Source of the DNA: Sphingomonas leidyi
GTDB lineage: Bacteria > Pseudomonadota > Alphaproteobacteria > Sphingomonadales > Sphingomonadaceae
NCBI RefSeq assembly: GCF_011761945.1
Contig: NZ_JAASQV010000004.1
Coordinates: 124,001 to 188,000, forward strand
Length of the DNA: 64,000 bases
Reading direction: 5' to 3'
Shown here piece after piece: positions 42,617 to 50,401 of the stretch; the stretch's first letter is position 1; each line of letters starts with the position of its first letter. A program made the translations under genes and the position numbers. Below the pieces are notes generated by a model, which had not been told where the DNA came from, did not search any database, and saw only the letters and a list, made by a program, of their open reading frames with translations.

Positions 42617-43716
42617 AGGGCGAACAGGCCAAGGGGGAACAGGTCAGGGGGGAACTCAGGGCCCTGACCAGCGTCCGCGGCATCGCGGCCTGGTTCGTGG
42701 TGTTCTTCCACATCCGCTTCGCGCTGGGCCTGCCCGATCCGGAGCTGCACCTGCTCGCCAAGGGCTATCTGGCGGTCGACTTCTTCTTCCTGCTCTCCGG
42801 CTTCGTCATCTGGATGACCTGGAGCGAGCGCGTCCGCGCCGGCGGGCCGGCGGCGATCCCCGGCTTCCTGCGGCGCCGGGTCGCCCGGGTCTGGCCGCTC
42901 CATCTGTTCATGCTCGGAGTGGGCGTGGCGATCGCGGCGACGCTGGAACTCACCGGCCGGGGCAGCGACCAGTTCCCCTGGCACGAGCTGCCGCTCCATG
43001 TGCTGCTGCTCCAGAACTGGGGCTTCACCGAGCATCTGACCTGGAACGATCCCGCCTGGTCGATCTCCTGCGAGCTGGGCGCCTATCTGCTCTTCCCGCT
43101 GCTCGCCCTTGCGATCGACTGGCGCCGCGTGCCGAGCTGGGCGGTGATCGCCGCCATCGCCGCGCTGCTCGGCCTGCTCCATGCGATCTTCGCCAGCCGC
43201 GGCGCCTGGGCGCTCGGCCAGGAAATCACCAGCCTGGGCCTGGTCCGCTGCGTGATCGAGTTCGCCGCCGGCACCGCGATCGCCGCGCTGTGGCTGCGCT
43301 GGCGCGACCATTGGCGCCTCCCCGCGCTGGCCGGCTTCGGGCTCGCGTTCGCTCTGGGCATCGGCTGGGCACTCGGCCTGCCCGAGACCTTCGCCGCGCC
43401 CGCCGCCTTCGCCGCCCTGCTGCTCGCCCTGGGGCTCACCGCCGCGCGCCGCGGCAATCCGCTCGAGGCGGGCTGGATCCATTATCTGGGCGAGATCAGC
43501 TACGCGACCTATCTCTCCCATTATCTCCTCTGGTTCGCCTTCAAGCTCGCCTTTGTCGAGAACGAGCATGCCGTGCCCTGGCCGCTGGTCGGCGGATTCC
43601 TGCTGCTCGTGCTCCTCGCCTCGATCGCGCTCTACCATCTGGTCGAGCGCCCGGCGCAGCGCTGGGTGAACGCGGCCGGGCTCCCCCGGCGCGCGCCGAA
43701 ACGGGCCCTCCCCTAG
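42613..43716 (+). CDS. Membrane acyltransferase (acyltransferase 3 family)
   Basis: 367 residues, about ten helices. The N-terminal signature RALTSVRGIAAWFVVFFHIR includes the active-site His, and DFFFLLSGFVIWMTW and FLRRRVARVWPLHL are typical of OafA/NodX-like enzymes. It transfers acetyl or other acyl groups to a surface glycan. It is cotranslated with the O-ligase gene (ATGA), so the polysaccharide of this locus is likely acylated. Confidence 0.88.
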   Translation: MKGEQAKGEQVRGELRALTSVRGIAAWFVVFFHIRFALGLPDPELHLLAKGYLAVDFFFLLSGFVIWMTWSERVRAGGPAAIPGFLRRRVARVWPLHLFMLGVGVAIAATLELTGRGSDQFPWHELPLHVLLLQNWGFTEHLTWNDPAWSISCELGAYLLFPLLALAIDWRRVPSWAVIAAIAALLGLLHAIFASRGAWALGQEITSLGLVRCVIEFAAGTAIAALWLRWRDHWRLPALAGFGLAFALGIGWALGLPETFAAPAAFAALLLALGLTAARRGNPLEAGWIHYLGEISYATYLSHYLLWFAFKLAFVENEHAVPWPLVGGFLLLVLLASIALYHLVERPAQRWVNAAGLPRRAPKRALP

Positions 43717-43774
43717 CCCGCGTCCGGAACGAAGCGAAGGGCCGCGCATTGACCGGGGCATTGCGAGGAGGCCC

Positions 43775-44794
43775 ATGCCCGATACCGAGATCGTCTATGT
43801 CGACGACCAGCAGCCCGGCATTACCCGGCGCAAGGTGCGCCACGGCTGGGGCTATCGGGATGCGGACGGCAAGCGCATCGCCGATCGCGACACGATCGAC
43901 CGGCTGAACGCGATCGGCCTGCCCCCGGCCTATGCGAATGCCTGGTTCTGCCCGGATCCGCACGGCCATATCCAGGCGACCGGCCAGGACGAGAAGGGCC
44001 GCAAGCAATATCGCTACCACGCCGCCTTCCGCGAGGCGCAGGAGGCCGCGAAATATGATCGCTGCGCCGATTTCGGCGCGCATCTGGCAAGGCTCCGCGC
44101 CCGGGTGGCGCGCGATCTCGGCCTGCGCGGCCTGTGCAGGGAAAAGGCCGTCGCCGCCGTGGTCCGCCTGCTCGACCTCGGCAGCATCCGGGTGGGCAAC
44201 GAGCAATATGCCCAGGCGAACAGGAGCTTCGGTGCCACCACGCTCCGCAAGCGCCACGCCCGGGTGACGGGGCGCACGCTCCGCCTCCAGTTCCACGCCA
44301 AGTCGGGCCGGCTGCGCGTGCTGACGATCACCGACGGCTCGCTCAGCCGTTTCGTCAGGAAGTGCCAGGACCTGCCCGGGCAGCACCTGTTCCGCTGGCT
44401 CGACGAAGCCGGCGAGGCGCACCCGGTCACTTCGACTGACGTCAACGCCTATATCCGCGCGGCCATGGCGGAGGACTTCACCGCCAAGCATTTCCGCACC
44501 TGGGGCGCCAGCGTGCTCGCCTTCCGCGCGCTGGCCGAAGCGAGCGCCCCTCTCGGCCTCAAGGCGATGCTCGCGCCGGTGACCGCGGCGCTGGGCAACA
44601 CGCCCGCCATCGCCCGCAAATCCTATGTCCACCCCGCGCTCGTCGATCTCGCCAAGGATCGCGAGGCCCAGGCGGCGTGGCGCGCCGGTCTCCACTTGCC
44701 CCGCGCCACGCGCTGGCTCAATCGTTACGAACGCGGCCTGATCGCCTTTCTCGACGATCTCGCCGCGCACCAACAGCCCCGAAAGGCCGCATGA
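43775..44794 (+). CDS. DNA topoisomerase IB (poxvirus-type)
   Basis: 339 residues. The catalytic Tyr is in ARKSYVHP (Tyr284). The basic catalytic residues lie in LGSIRVGNEQYA, LQFHAKSGRLR and KHFRTWGAS. It relaxes DNA by a 3'-phosphotyrosine nick; bacterial examples are of unclear role. GAGGAGG precedes the ATG. The stop overlaps the MscS gene start. Confidence 0.92.
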   Translation: MPDTEIVYVDDQQPGITRRKVRHGWGYRDADGKRIADRDTIDRLNAIGLPPAYANAWFCPDPHGHIQATGQDEKGRKQYRYHAAFREAQEAAKYDRCADFGAHLARLRARVARDLGLRGLCREKAVAAVVRLLDLGSIRVGNEQYAQANRSFGATTLRKRHARVTGRTLRLQFHAKSGRLRVLTITDGSLSRFVRKCQDLPGQHLFRWLDEAGEAHPVTSTDVNAYIRAAMAEDFTAKHFRTWGASVLAFRALAEASAPLGLKAMLAPVTAALGNTPAIARKSYVHPALVDLAKDREAQAAWRAGLHLPRATRWLNRYERGLIAFLDDLAAHQQPRKAA

Positions 44795-45939
44795 TCATCA
44801 ACCGCACCGCCACCGGCTTCCCGCAGAGCGACGACCTCGAGATCCAGGCAGAGGCCTTCGCCAACGACAGCTGGGCCTGGGCCCAGTCGCACTGGCTCCA
44901 GATCCTGATCGCCACCGGCATCGCCATCGCGGTGTTCTTCCTCCTCCAGGCGATCAAGGGCTGGGGCGCGCGGGTGTGCAAGAAGGGCGAGGGCGTGGCC
45001 AACTGGTACGCGGTCATCGGCCGCGCGGTCGCCAGGACCGGGAATTTCTTCATCCTGATGGTCTCGATCCGGCTGGTTACCGGCTATGCCAATCCCCCCC
45101 GGATGGTCGAGAGCACAGTCGAGTTCCTCTTCACCATCTCGGCCGCGTTCCAGTGCGCGATCTGGCTGCGCGAGCTGATCTTCGGCGCGATCGAGCGCAA
45201 GACGACGGCCGACAATTATCACGGCTCCGGCCTTGCCAGCGCGCTCGGCATCATCCGTATCCTGATCACGGTGGTGCTCTTCGCCATCGCGACGGTGATG
45301 GTACTCGGCAATCTGGGCGTGAACGTCACCGGCCTGGTCGCCGGTCTCGGCGTCGGCGGCATCGCCATCGGTCTTGCCGCGCAGGGCATCTTCGCCAACC
45401 TCTTCGCCGCGCTGACCATCCTCTTCGATCGGCCCTTCCGCGTCGGCGACAAGATCCGCTTCGACCGCAACAGCGGCACCGTCGTGTCGATCGGCCTGAT
45501 GAGCACGCGCATCCGCTCGTTCATCGGCGAGGAGCTGGTCTTCTCGAACAAGCAGCTGCTCGACAAGCTGATCGAGAACCTCTCGCTGCGCCACCATACC
45601 CGCACCAAGCTGCCGATCGGCGTCGCCTATGAAACGCCGGTCGAGAAGCTCGAGGCGCTGCCCGCGATGTTCCGGGAAATCGTCGAGCAGGCCGGCGGCA
45701 CGCTCTCGCGCGCCAGCACGGAAGGCTTCGGCGCCAGCTCGATCGATTTCGTGATCGAGTTCGACGTGGCCGGCGACGACGTGCCGCACGCCCAGCTGGT
45801 GCGCGACAGGATCATGTTCGCGATCCTGCGCCGGTTCGCCGCGGAAGGCATCTCGATCCCCTATCCCACCCAGACCAGCTATACCGCCGATCCCAGCGGC
45901 AAGTTCATCCTGCCCTATCCGGCGGAAGCCAGGGCCTGA
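44791..45939 (+). CDS. MscS-type mechanosensitive channel
   Basis: 382 residues. Helices near the N-terminus are followed by the pore helix GLVAGLGVGGIAIGLAAQGI and the cytoplasmic beta-domain start DRPFRVGDKIRFDRNSGTV. It opens under membrane tension to release solutes. The ATG at 44791 overlaps the topoisomerase stop. Pairing of a DNA topoisomerase with an osmotic channel is unusual; osmotic stress changes supercoiling, but any link is inference. Confidence 0.9.
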   Translation: MIINRTATGFPQSDDLEIQAEAFANDSWAWAQSHWLQILIATGIAIAVFFLLQAIKGWGARVCKKGEGVANWYAVIGRAVARTGNFFILMVSIRLVTGYANPPRMVESTVEFLFTISAAFQCAIWLRELIFGAIERKTTADNYHGSGLASALGIIRILITVVLFAIATVMVLGNLGVNVTGLVAGLGVGGIAIGLAAQGIFANLFAALTILFDRPFRVGDKIRFDRNSGTVVSIGLMSTRIRSFIGEELVFSNKQLLDKLIENLSLRHHTRTKLPIGVAYETPVEKLEALPAMFREIVEQAGGTLSRASTEGFGASSIDFVIEFDVAGDDVPHAQLVRDRIMFAILRRFAAEGISIPYPTQTSYTADPSGKFILPYPAEARA

Positions 45940-45975
45940 GCGCCCGCGCCGGTGACGATCCGGAGTGAAGATCCC

Positions 45976-46353
45976 ATGCTCAAGGACCATAGCAGCCACG
46001 CGATCCTCCCCTGCCGGGACATCGCCATCGCCAAGGCCTTCTACACCGGGACGCTCGGCCTGCCGCTGGTGGCGGATCATGGCGAGGTCTTGCTGCTGCG
46101 CACCGGCACCACGCTGCTCAACGTCTATCGCAGCGACTTCGCCGGCACCAACCAGGCCAATGCCGTGGTCTTCGACGTGCATGACGATCTGGAAGCGATC
46201 GCCGCCGCCTTGCGCGGGAAGGGCGTGAAGCTGGAGGAATATCCCGGCGGCTTCGACCGGGTGGAGGACGGCGTCCATATCCTCGGCGATTTCCGCGCCA
46301 TCTGGTTCAAGGACCCGGACGGCAACATCCTCCACGCCAACAGCGGCGGGTGA
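45976..46353 (+). CDS. VOC family (glyoxalase-like) protein
   Basis: 125 residues: HAILPCRDIAIAKAFYTGTL at the start and IWFKDPDGNILHAN at the end, with HVHDDLEAIAAALRGKG-like connecting helix. The ligand is unknown. GGAGTGA supports the ATG at 45976. It is four bases from the stop of the convergent VOC gene. Confidence 0.83.
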   Translation: MLKDHSSHAILPCRDIAIAKAFYTGTLGLPLVADHGEVLLLRTGTTLLNVYRSDFAGTNQANAVVFDVHDDLEAIAAALRGKGVKLEEYPGGFDRVEDGVHILGDFRAIWFKDPDGNILHANSGG

Positions 46354-46357
46354 GCGC

Positions 46358-46840
46358 TCAGGCGGCGGGCGCCATCCCGGCCGCACTCAGAAAGCCCCGC
46401 CAATTCTCCACCGTCAGCCCGGCCCGGTACTCGGCCTGCATCTCCGGCGTGAGCACCTCGATCATCCGGCTGCCCTCGACCCACAGCTCGAGCACGCCGA
46501 ACACGCCCCCGCGCTTGCGATACTTCACCGGCCAGCCTTCGCGCTTCGCCAGCGCCAGGACCTCCTCCACGCCCTTGTCCGTCGCGATGGCGAGATGCGT
46601 GGCCGAGCGCGCGCCGTTGCCGCCGATCACGCCCATCGCATCGGCATCGCCCTCCGCCTCCACCAGCTCGGTGCCCCGCGGATAGACCTCCACCGTGGTG
46701 CGGCGGTCGTCGCCCGCCATCGCCATCCAGCTGCCCGCGATCACCGGCGGAAAGGGCAACGCCACTCCGCCCCACAGCTCGGCGATGACTTCGGCGACAT
46801 GTCGCGGATCGTCCGCGTCGATCGAAACATGAAACAACAT
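46358..46840 (-). CDS. VOC-like protein controlled by the divergent TetR-type regulator
   Basis: 160 residues starting MLFHVSIDADDPRHVAEVIA, with an ATHLAIATDKGVEEVLALAK central helix and an ELWVEGSRMIEVLTPEM ending, all VOC-like. GGGGAG seven bases upstream favours the ATG at 46840 over a GTG two codons earlier. The gene faces away from a TetR-type regulator with a shared operator, so it is the likely target. Confidence 0.75.
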   Translation of the reverse strand: MLFHVSIDADDPRHVAEVIAELWGGVALPFPPVIAGSWMAMAGDDRRTTVEVYPRGTELVEAEGDADAMGVIGGNGARSATHLAIATDKGVEEVLALAKREGWPVKYRKRGGVFGVLELWVEGSRMIEVLTPEMQAEYRAGLTVENWRGFLSAAGMAPAA

Positions 46841-46882
46841 CCGCACACTCCCCGAGTCTGTGTATTATTCATCCAATACACA

Positions 46883-46925
46883 TGGCACAATTTGTGTCAA
46901 TCTATATTTGACACTTTTTGTGCCA
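46883..46925. promoter_or_regulatory. Bipartite operator and divergent promoters of the TetR/VOC pair
   Basis: Two 18-base arms, TGGCACAATTTGTGTCAA (46883-46900) and TTGACACTTTTTGTGCCA (46908-46925), are inverted copies matching at 15 of 18 positions, with a 7-base spacer. Each arm reads GRCAC-N5-GTGYC. Each arm also contains a perfect -35 box TTGACA pointing outward. TATGGG follows the plus-strand box after 16 bases, placing its start at the regulator ATG. A further repeat TGTATT-N8-AATACA lies at 46861-46880. Confidence 0.65.
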
Positions 46926-46941
46926 CGGCTATGGGATCGGC

Positions 46942-47553
46942 ATGTCCAAACGGAATTTCCTGCTCACCGACCCGGCCAGGCCCGAAGGCCCCGACAATGC
47001 CCATACCCGTGCGAGGATCGACGATGCGATCCTGGCGCTGATGGCGGAGGGGGACCGGCTCAACCACGACCTGGTCGCGACGCGCGCGGGCGTCTCGCGC
47101 CGCACCGTCTATCGCTATTGCCCGGACCAGGCGGCGCTGCGCGCGGCGGCCTGGGCGCGCATCGGCCCCGCCGGCGGCATTCCGAAGACCCTCGGCGAAT
47201 TCGTCGGTGGCGTGGCCTCGCGCTTCGCCAATTTCGACGACAAGGCGGATGCGATGACGGTGGTGATGGCCAGCGCCGAAGGCCGCGCGATCCGCAACGT
47301 GATGAAGGAGGAACGCGTCGCCGCCTTCCGCGCGATGCTTGCCCCCCGGGTCGAGGCGCTCGCCGAGCCCGATCGCACCCGCGCGATCGCGATGTTCCAA
47401 TATCTGGGCAGCGGCTTCGCCTGGCGCGAGATGCGCGACCAATGGGACATGGACGGCGCCGGGGCCGCCGCCGCCTGCACCTGGGCGATCGAAGTGCTGC
47501 TCGCCGATCTGGAAAGGCGCGGCGCCAGGCCACTAGCCGACGGTCCGGCCTGA
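46942..47553 (+). CDS. TetR-family transcriptional regulator
   Basis: 203 residues. ARIDDAILALMAEGDRLNHDL then VATRAGVSRRTVYRYCPDQA is a TetR-like DNA-binding domain with a good recognition helix; the ligand domain shows no known signature. There is no Shine-Dalgarno, and the predicted transcription start is at the ATG (46942), suggesting a leaderless message. It is divergent from a VOC gene across the bipartite operator. Confidence 0.82.
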   Translation: MSKRNFLLTDPARPEGPDNAHTRARIDDAILALMAEGDRLNHDLVATRAGVSRRTVYRYCPDQAALRAAAWARIGPAGGIPKTLGEFVGGVASRFANFDDKADAMTVVMASAEGRAIRNVMKEERVAAFRAMLAPRVEALAEPDRTRAIAMFQYLGSGFAWREMRDQWDMDGAGAAAACTWAIEVLLADLERRGARPLADGPA

Positions 47554-47725
47554 GTCGCCGACCGCTTTCGAATATCGGGTTCGGAAATTCCTCCCCGTAT
47601 CTCCGGGGTTTGCTGCCAGCGGACGCTACGTCAGCCCCATCTTTCAAATTTCCGGTCGGCCGAGGCTTGCGGGAGGCCCCGCCCCGCCCCTAGATGGGCG
47701 CGAAACAGGCAAGAGGACCGCTATC

Positions 47726-48181
47726 TTGGCGACGATCACCGTGCAGCAGATGGCCGAGAGCATCGGCACCGAACGCGTTTCCGACTGGGTGGAAGTGACC
47801 CAGGCGATGATCGACCAGTTCGCCGAGGCGACCGGCGACCACCAGTTCATCCATGTCGATCCCGTCCGCGCCGCGCAGACGCCGTTCGGCGGCACCATTG
47901 CCCATGGCTTCCTCACGCTCTCGCTGATGCCGATGCTCGCCGCGCGCACCGATGCGCCGGCGATCGAGGGCACGAGGATGGGAGTCAATTATGGCGGTAA
48001 TAAAGTCCGCTTCATGCAACCGGTACGCTCGGGCAAGCGCGTCCGCGGCCGTTTCAAATTGCTGAAATTCACCGAGCGCAAGCCCGGCGTCTGGGAACAG
48101 GTCCAGGAATATACGCTCGAGATCGAGGGCGAGGCGAAGCCCGCGCTGATCGCCGAGTGGATCGCGCTGGTATATGTATGA
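47726..48181 (+). CDS. MaoC-like (R)-specific enoyl-CoA hydratase
   Basis: 151 residues with the hydratase-2 motif AEATGDHQFIHVDPVRA (catalytic Asp and His) and FGGTIAHGFLTLSL. It hydrates enoyl-CoA or a related thioester; PhaJ-like enzymes feed polyhydroxyalkanoate synthesis. The start is TTG at 47726 after AGAGGA. It overlaps the next gene (ATGA) in a hydratase-CMD-thiolase operon. Confidence 0.87.
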   Translation: MATITVQQMAESIGTERVSDWVEVTQAMIDQFAEATGDHQFIHVDPVRAAQTPFGGTIAHGFLTLSLMPMLAARTDAPAIEGTRMGVNYGGNKVRFMQPVRSGKRVRGRFKLLKFTERKPGVWEQVQEYTLEIEGEAKPALIAEWIALVYV

Positions 48182-48729
48182 GCGCGCCTCGCATCGCTCC
48201 CCTCGAAAGGCCGTTCCCGCCCGCGTTCGATGCCCAGATGAAGGTGCTGATGCGCGGCGCCGAGCCGCTACGACTGTTCACCACGCTGGCCAGATCGGAT
48301 CGCGCCTGGACGAAATTCTCGGCCGGCTCGCTGCTCGACCGCGAGGGCCCGCTCTCGCTTCGGCAGCGCGAGATCGTCATCCACCGCACGACGGCGCGGT
48401 GCGGCTGCGAATATGAGTGGGGCGTTCACGCGGCGATTTTCGCGCCGGCCGTCGAACTGGACGCGGCCCAGCTCCACGCCACCGTGCACGGGCCTGCCGA
48501 CGCCTCGATATGGAGCCCGGCGGAGCGCGTGCTCCTCGCCACGGTCGACGCCTTGCTCGACGAACGCCGGCTGGGCGACGCCGCATGGGCCGGCCTCAAG
48601 GCATATTTCAGCGACGAGCAGGCGTTCGAAATCGTCCAGCTCGTCGCCTTCTACCACGGCGTGGCGCTCATCTGCGGCGCGTTCGATCTTCCACTTGAAA
48701 CCCAAGCGGCACGCTTTCCCGCCGCCTGA
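48178..48729 (+). CDS. Carboxymuconolactone decarboxylase (AhpD-like) family protein
   Basis: 183 residues. TTARCGCEYEWGVHAAIF is the AhpD/CMD core with paired Cys (as C-x-C) and a His; LRQREIVIHRT precedes it. The family includes peroxidase reductants and ring-cleavage decarboxylases; this one is unassigned. It is coupled to the MaoC gene and 14 bp upstream of the thiolase gene. Confidence 0.82.
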   Translation: MSAPRIAPLERPFPPAFDAQMKVLMRGAEPLRLFTTLARSDRAWTKFSAGSLLDREGPLSLRQREIVIHRTTARCGCEYEWGVHAAIFAPAVELDAAQLHATVHGPADASIWSPAERVLLATVDALLDERRLGDAAWAGLKAYFSDEQAFEIVQLVAFYHGVALICGAFDLPLETQAARFPAA

Positions 48730-48743
48730 AGGAGAATAAGTCC

Positions 48744-49922
48744 ATGTCTCGCTCCGCAGTCATCGTCTCCACCGCCCGTACCGGCATCGGCCGCGCCTAT
48801 CGCGGCGCGTTCAACGCCACGCCGGCGCCGACGCTCGGCGCCTATTCGATCAAGGCCGCGGTCGAGCGCGCCGGCATCGATCCGGCGGAAGTGCAGGACG
48901 TCGTGTTCGGCGCCGCGCTCCAGCAGGGCAGCACCGCCGGCAATATCGCCCGCACCGCGCTGCTGCGCGCCGGCCTGCCCGTCACGGTCGCCGGCATGTC
49001 GGTCGACCGCCAGTGCGCCTCGGGCCTGATGGCCATCGCGACTGCCGCAAAGGAGATCATCGTCGACAATATGGACATCGCCATTGGCGGTGGCCTCGAA
49101 TCGATCAGCCTGGTCCAGACCCCGCAGATGCGCGTCGAGCCCGATCGCGAGCTGCTCGCGATGCACGGCGACATCTACATGCCGATGCTGCAGACCGCCG
49201 AAGTGGTCGCCGCCCGCTACGGCATCGGCCGCGACCGTTGCGATGCCTATGCCCTGCAGTCGCAGCAGCGCACCGCCGCCGCGCAGGCCGCGGGCAAGTT
49301 CGACGACGAGATCGTGTCGGTCACGGCGACGATGAACGTCGTCAACAAGGAGACCAAGGAAGTCTCCCAGAAGGAGATCACGCTCGCCAAGGACGAGGGC
49401 AACCGCCCCGAGACGACCGCCGAGGGCCTGGCCTCGCTCCAGCCGGTGCTGCCGAACGGCACCGTCACCGCCGGCAATGCCTCGCAGCTGTCGGACGGCT
49501 CGTCGGCCAGTGTGCTGATGGAGGAGAAGGTGGCCGAGAAGCGCGGCCTTACCCCGCTCGGCCGCTATGTCGGCATGGCCGTTGCCGGCACCAAGCCGGA
49601 CGAGATGGGCATCGGCCCGGTCTTCGCGATCCCGAAGCTGCTCGAACGCTACAACCTCAAGATGGACGATATCGGCCTGTGGGAGCTGAACGAGGCTTTC
49701 GCGGTGCAGGTGCTCTATTGCCAGGACCAGCTCGGCATCCCGAACGAACTGCTGAACGTGAACGGCGGCGCGATCTCGATCGGCCATCCCTATGGCATGA
49801 GCGGCGCGCGCATGACCGGCCATGCGCTGATCGAAGGCAAGCGCCGCGGCGCCAAATATGTGGTCGTCACCATGTGCATCGGCGGCGGCATGGGCGCGGC
49901 GGGCCTGTTCGAGGTGCTGTGA
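48744..49922 (+). CDS. Acetyl-CoA acetyltransferase (thiolase)
   Basis: 392 residues. The nucleophile Cys91 lies in DRQCASGLMAI; His348 is in ISIGHPYGMSGAR; the general acid Cys378 is in CIGGGMGAAG. It condenses or cleaves acyl-CoA thioesters. AAGGAG precedes the ATG. It is the third gene of the MaoC-CMD-thiolase operon and may serve beta-oxidation or PHB precursor supply. The biosynthetic and degradative directions cannot be told apart here. Confidence 0.92.
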   Translation: MSRSAVIVSTARTGIGRAYRGAFNATPAPTLGAYSIKAAVERAGIDPAEVQDVVFGAALQQGSTAGNIARTALLRAGLPVTVAGMSVDRQCASGLMAIATAAKEIIVDNMDIAIGGGLESISLVQTPQMRVEPDRELLAMHGDIYMPMLQTAEVVAARYGIGRDRCDAYALQSQQRTAAAQAAGKFDDEIVSVTATMNVVNKETKEVSQKEITLAKDEGNRPETTAEGLASLQPVLPNGTVTAGNASQLSDGSSASVLMEEKVAEKRGLTPLGRYVGMAVAGTKPDEMGIGPVFAIPKLLERYNLKMDDIGLWELNEAFAVQVLYCQDQLGIPNELLNVNGGAISIGHPYGMSGARMTGHALIEGKRRGAKYVVVTMCIGGGMGAAGLFEVL

Positions 49923-49992
49923 GCCGCGTCATTGAAAATTGACGCCTGCGGGATTGCAAAGGTCTCGCAAGACTCATTGGGCTTGTCCCGTT

Positions 49993-50032
49993 GATATGGG
50001 CCTCGGTCGTGGCAGCGACCGGGGCCCATATC
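49993..50032. other. Structured element A1 (hairpin)
   Basis: A 17-bp stem (GATATGGGCCTCGGTCG / CGACCGGGGCCCATATC, one G-T pair) closes the hexaloop TGGCAG. It starts 71 bases after the thiolase stop and could end thiolase transcription or be part of a minus-strand RNA. Confidence 0.75.
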
Positions 50033-50036
50033 GTTC

Positions 50037-50062
50037 GGGGCCCGGCTGGCGGGCCGGGCCCC
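50037..50062. other. Structured element A2 (hairpin)
   Basis: A perfect 10-bp stem GGGGCCCGGC / GCCGGGCCCC with hexaloop TGGCGG, four bases from A1. Together they form one two-hairpin unit. Confidence 0.7.
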
Positions 50063-50137
50063 TCCCGTCGCTGTTCATTGAAGATCGACGCCCGCCATGG
50101 TATCCAGCCGGCAGGCGATGACATAGGCGCCTTTCTG

Positions 50138-50169
50138 TGAGCCCCGGTTGTGTCAGCAACCGGGGCTCA
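50138..50169. other. Structured element B1 (hairpin)
   Basis: A perfect 13-bp stem TGAGCCCCGGTTG / CAACCGGGGCTCA with hexaloop TGTCAG. Its stem differs in sequence from A1 but keeps the same fold and a related loop. Confidence 0.75.
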
Positions 50170-50177
50170 AACGTTTG

Positions 50178-50200
50178 GGGCCCGAGTGTCAGCTCGAGCC
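50178..50200. other. Structured element B2 (imperfect hairpin)
   Basis: CCGAG/CTCG plus outer GGGC/GCC pairs around one mismatch close the hexaloop TGTCAG. It is eight bases from B1, mirroring the A1-A2 spacing, and lies 13 bases past the stop of the minus-strand 30-residue ORF. Confidence 0.55.
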
Positions 50201-50212
50201 GCGCCCGTGTAC

Positions 50213-50305
50213 CTATTTCTTTCGAGCCATCTCGATCGCCTTCACGACCGAAGTCGCAAAGGCAAACAGGACGCCCAGGAACAGGCACAGATCGGCGAAT
50301 GACAT
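50213..50305 (-). CDS. 30-residue hydrophobic peptide (toxin-like small membrane protein)
   Basis: Minus-strand ORF beginning MSFADLCLFLGVLFAFATSV and ending in EMARKK. It has one membrane helix with a basic tail, the layout of type I toxin or holin-like peptides. AAAGGTGA lies five bases before the ATG at 50305, an excellent ribosome site. The upstream leader (ACAGAAAGG ... ATGTCA) is copied at 50118-50135, followed there by a broken frame, so the gene appears duplicated and decayed once. Function inferred only from shape. Confidence 0.55.
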   Translation of the reverse strand: MSFADLCLFLGVLFAFATSVVKAIEMARKK

Positions 50306-50401
50306 AGGTTCACCTTTCTGTTGCGGCGGCGGGATTGCCGCCATGCCAACCCTACATCCGGAGCGGTCGCGTGCGGCGAGACTGGCCCGTAATGGATATG
50401 T

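Larger units (their letters stand above)
49929..50095. repeat. Tandem repeat units in the hairpin locus
   Basis: TCATTGAAAATTGACGCC at 49929 recurs as TCATTGAAGATCGACGCC at 50075, 146 bp later. Each copy precedes (plus-strand order) a pair of hairpins. A second shared element, ATGACATAGG followed by CTTTCTGT, occurs at 50118 and 50299. Together they show that this gap arose by duplication of a unit of about 150-180 bp. Confidence 0.65.

Noticed and set aside
49867..50124. 85-codon minus-strand open frame following the duplicated leader
   Set aside because: It begins at the copied ATGTCA leader but reads into hairpin A2/A1 and the thiolase 3' end; it looks like a decayed copy of the 30-residue ORF, not a gene.
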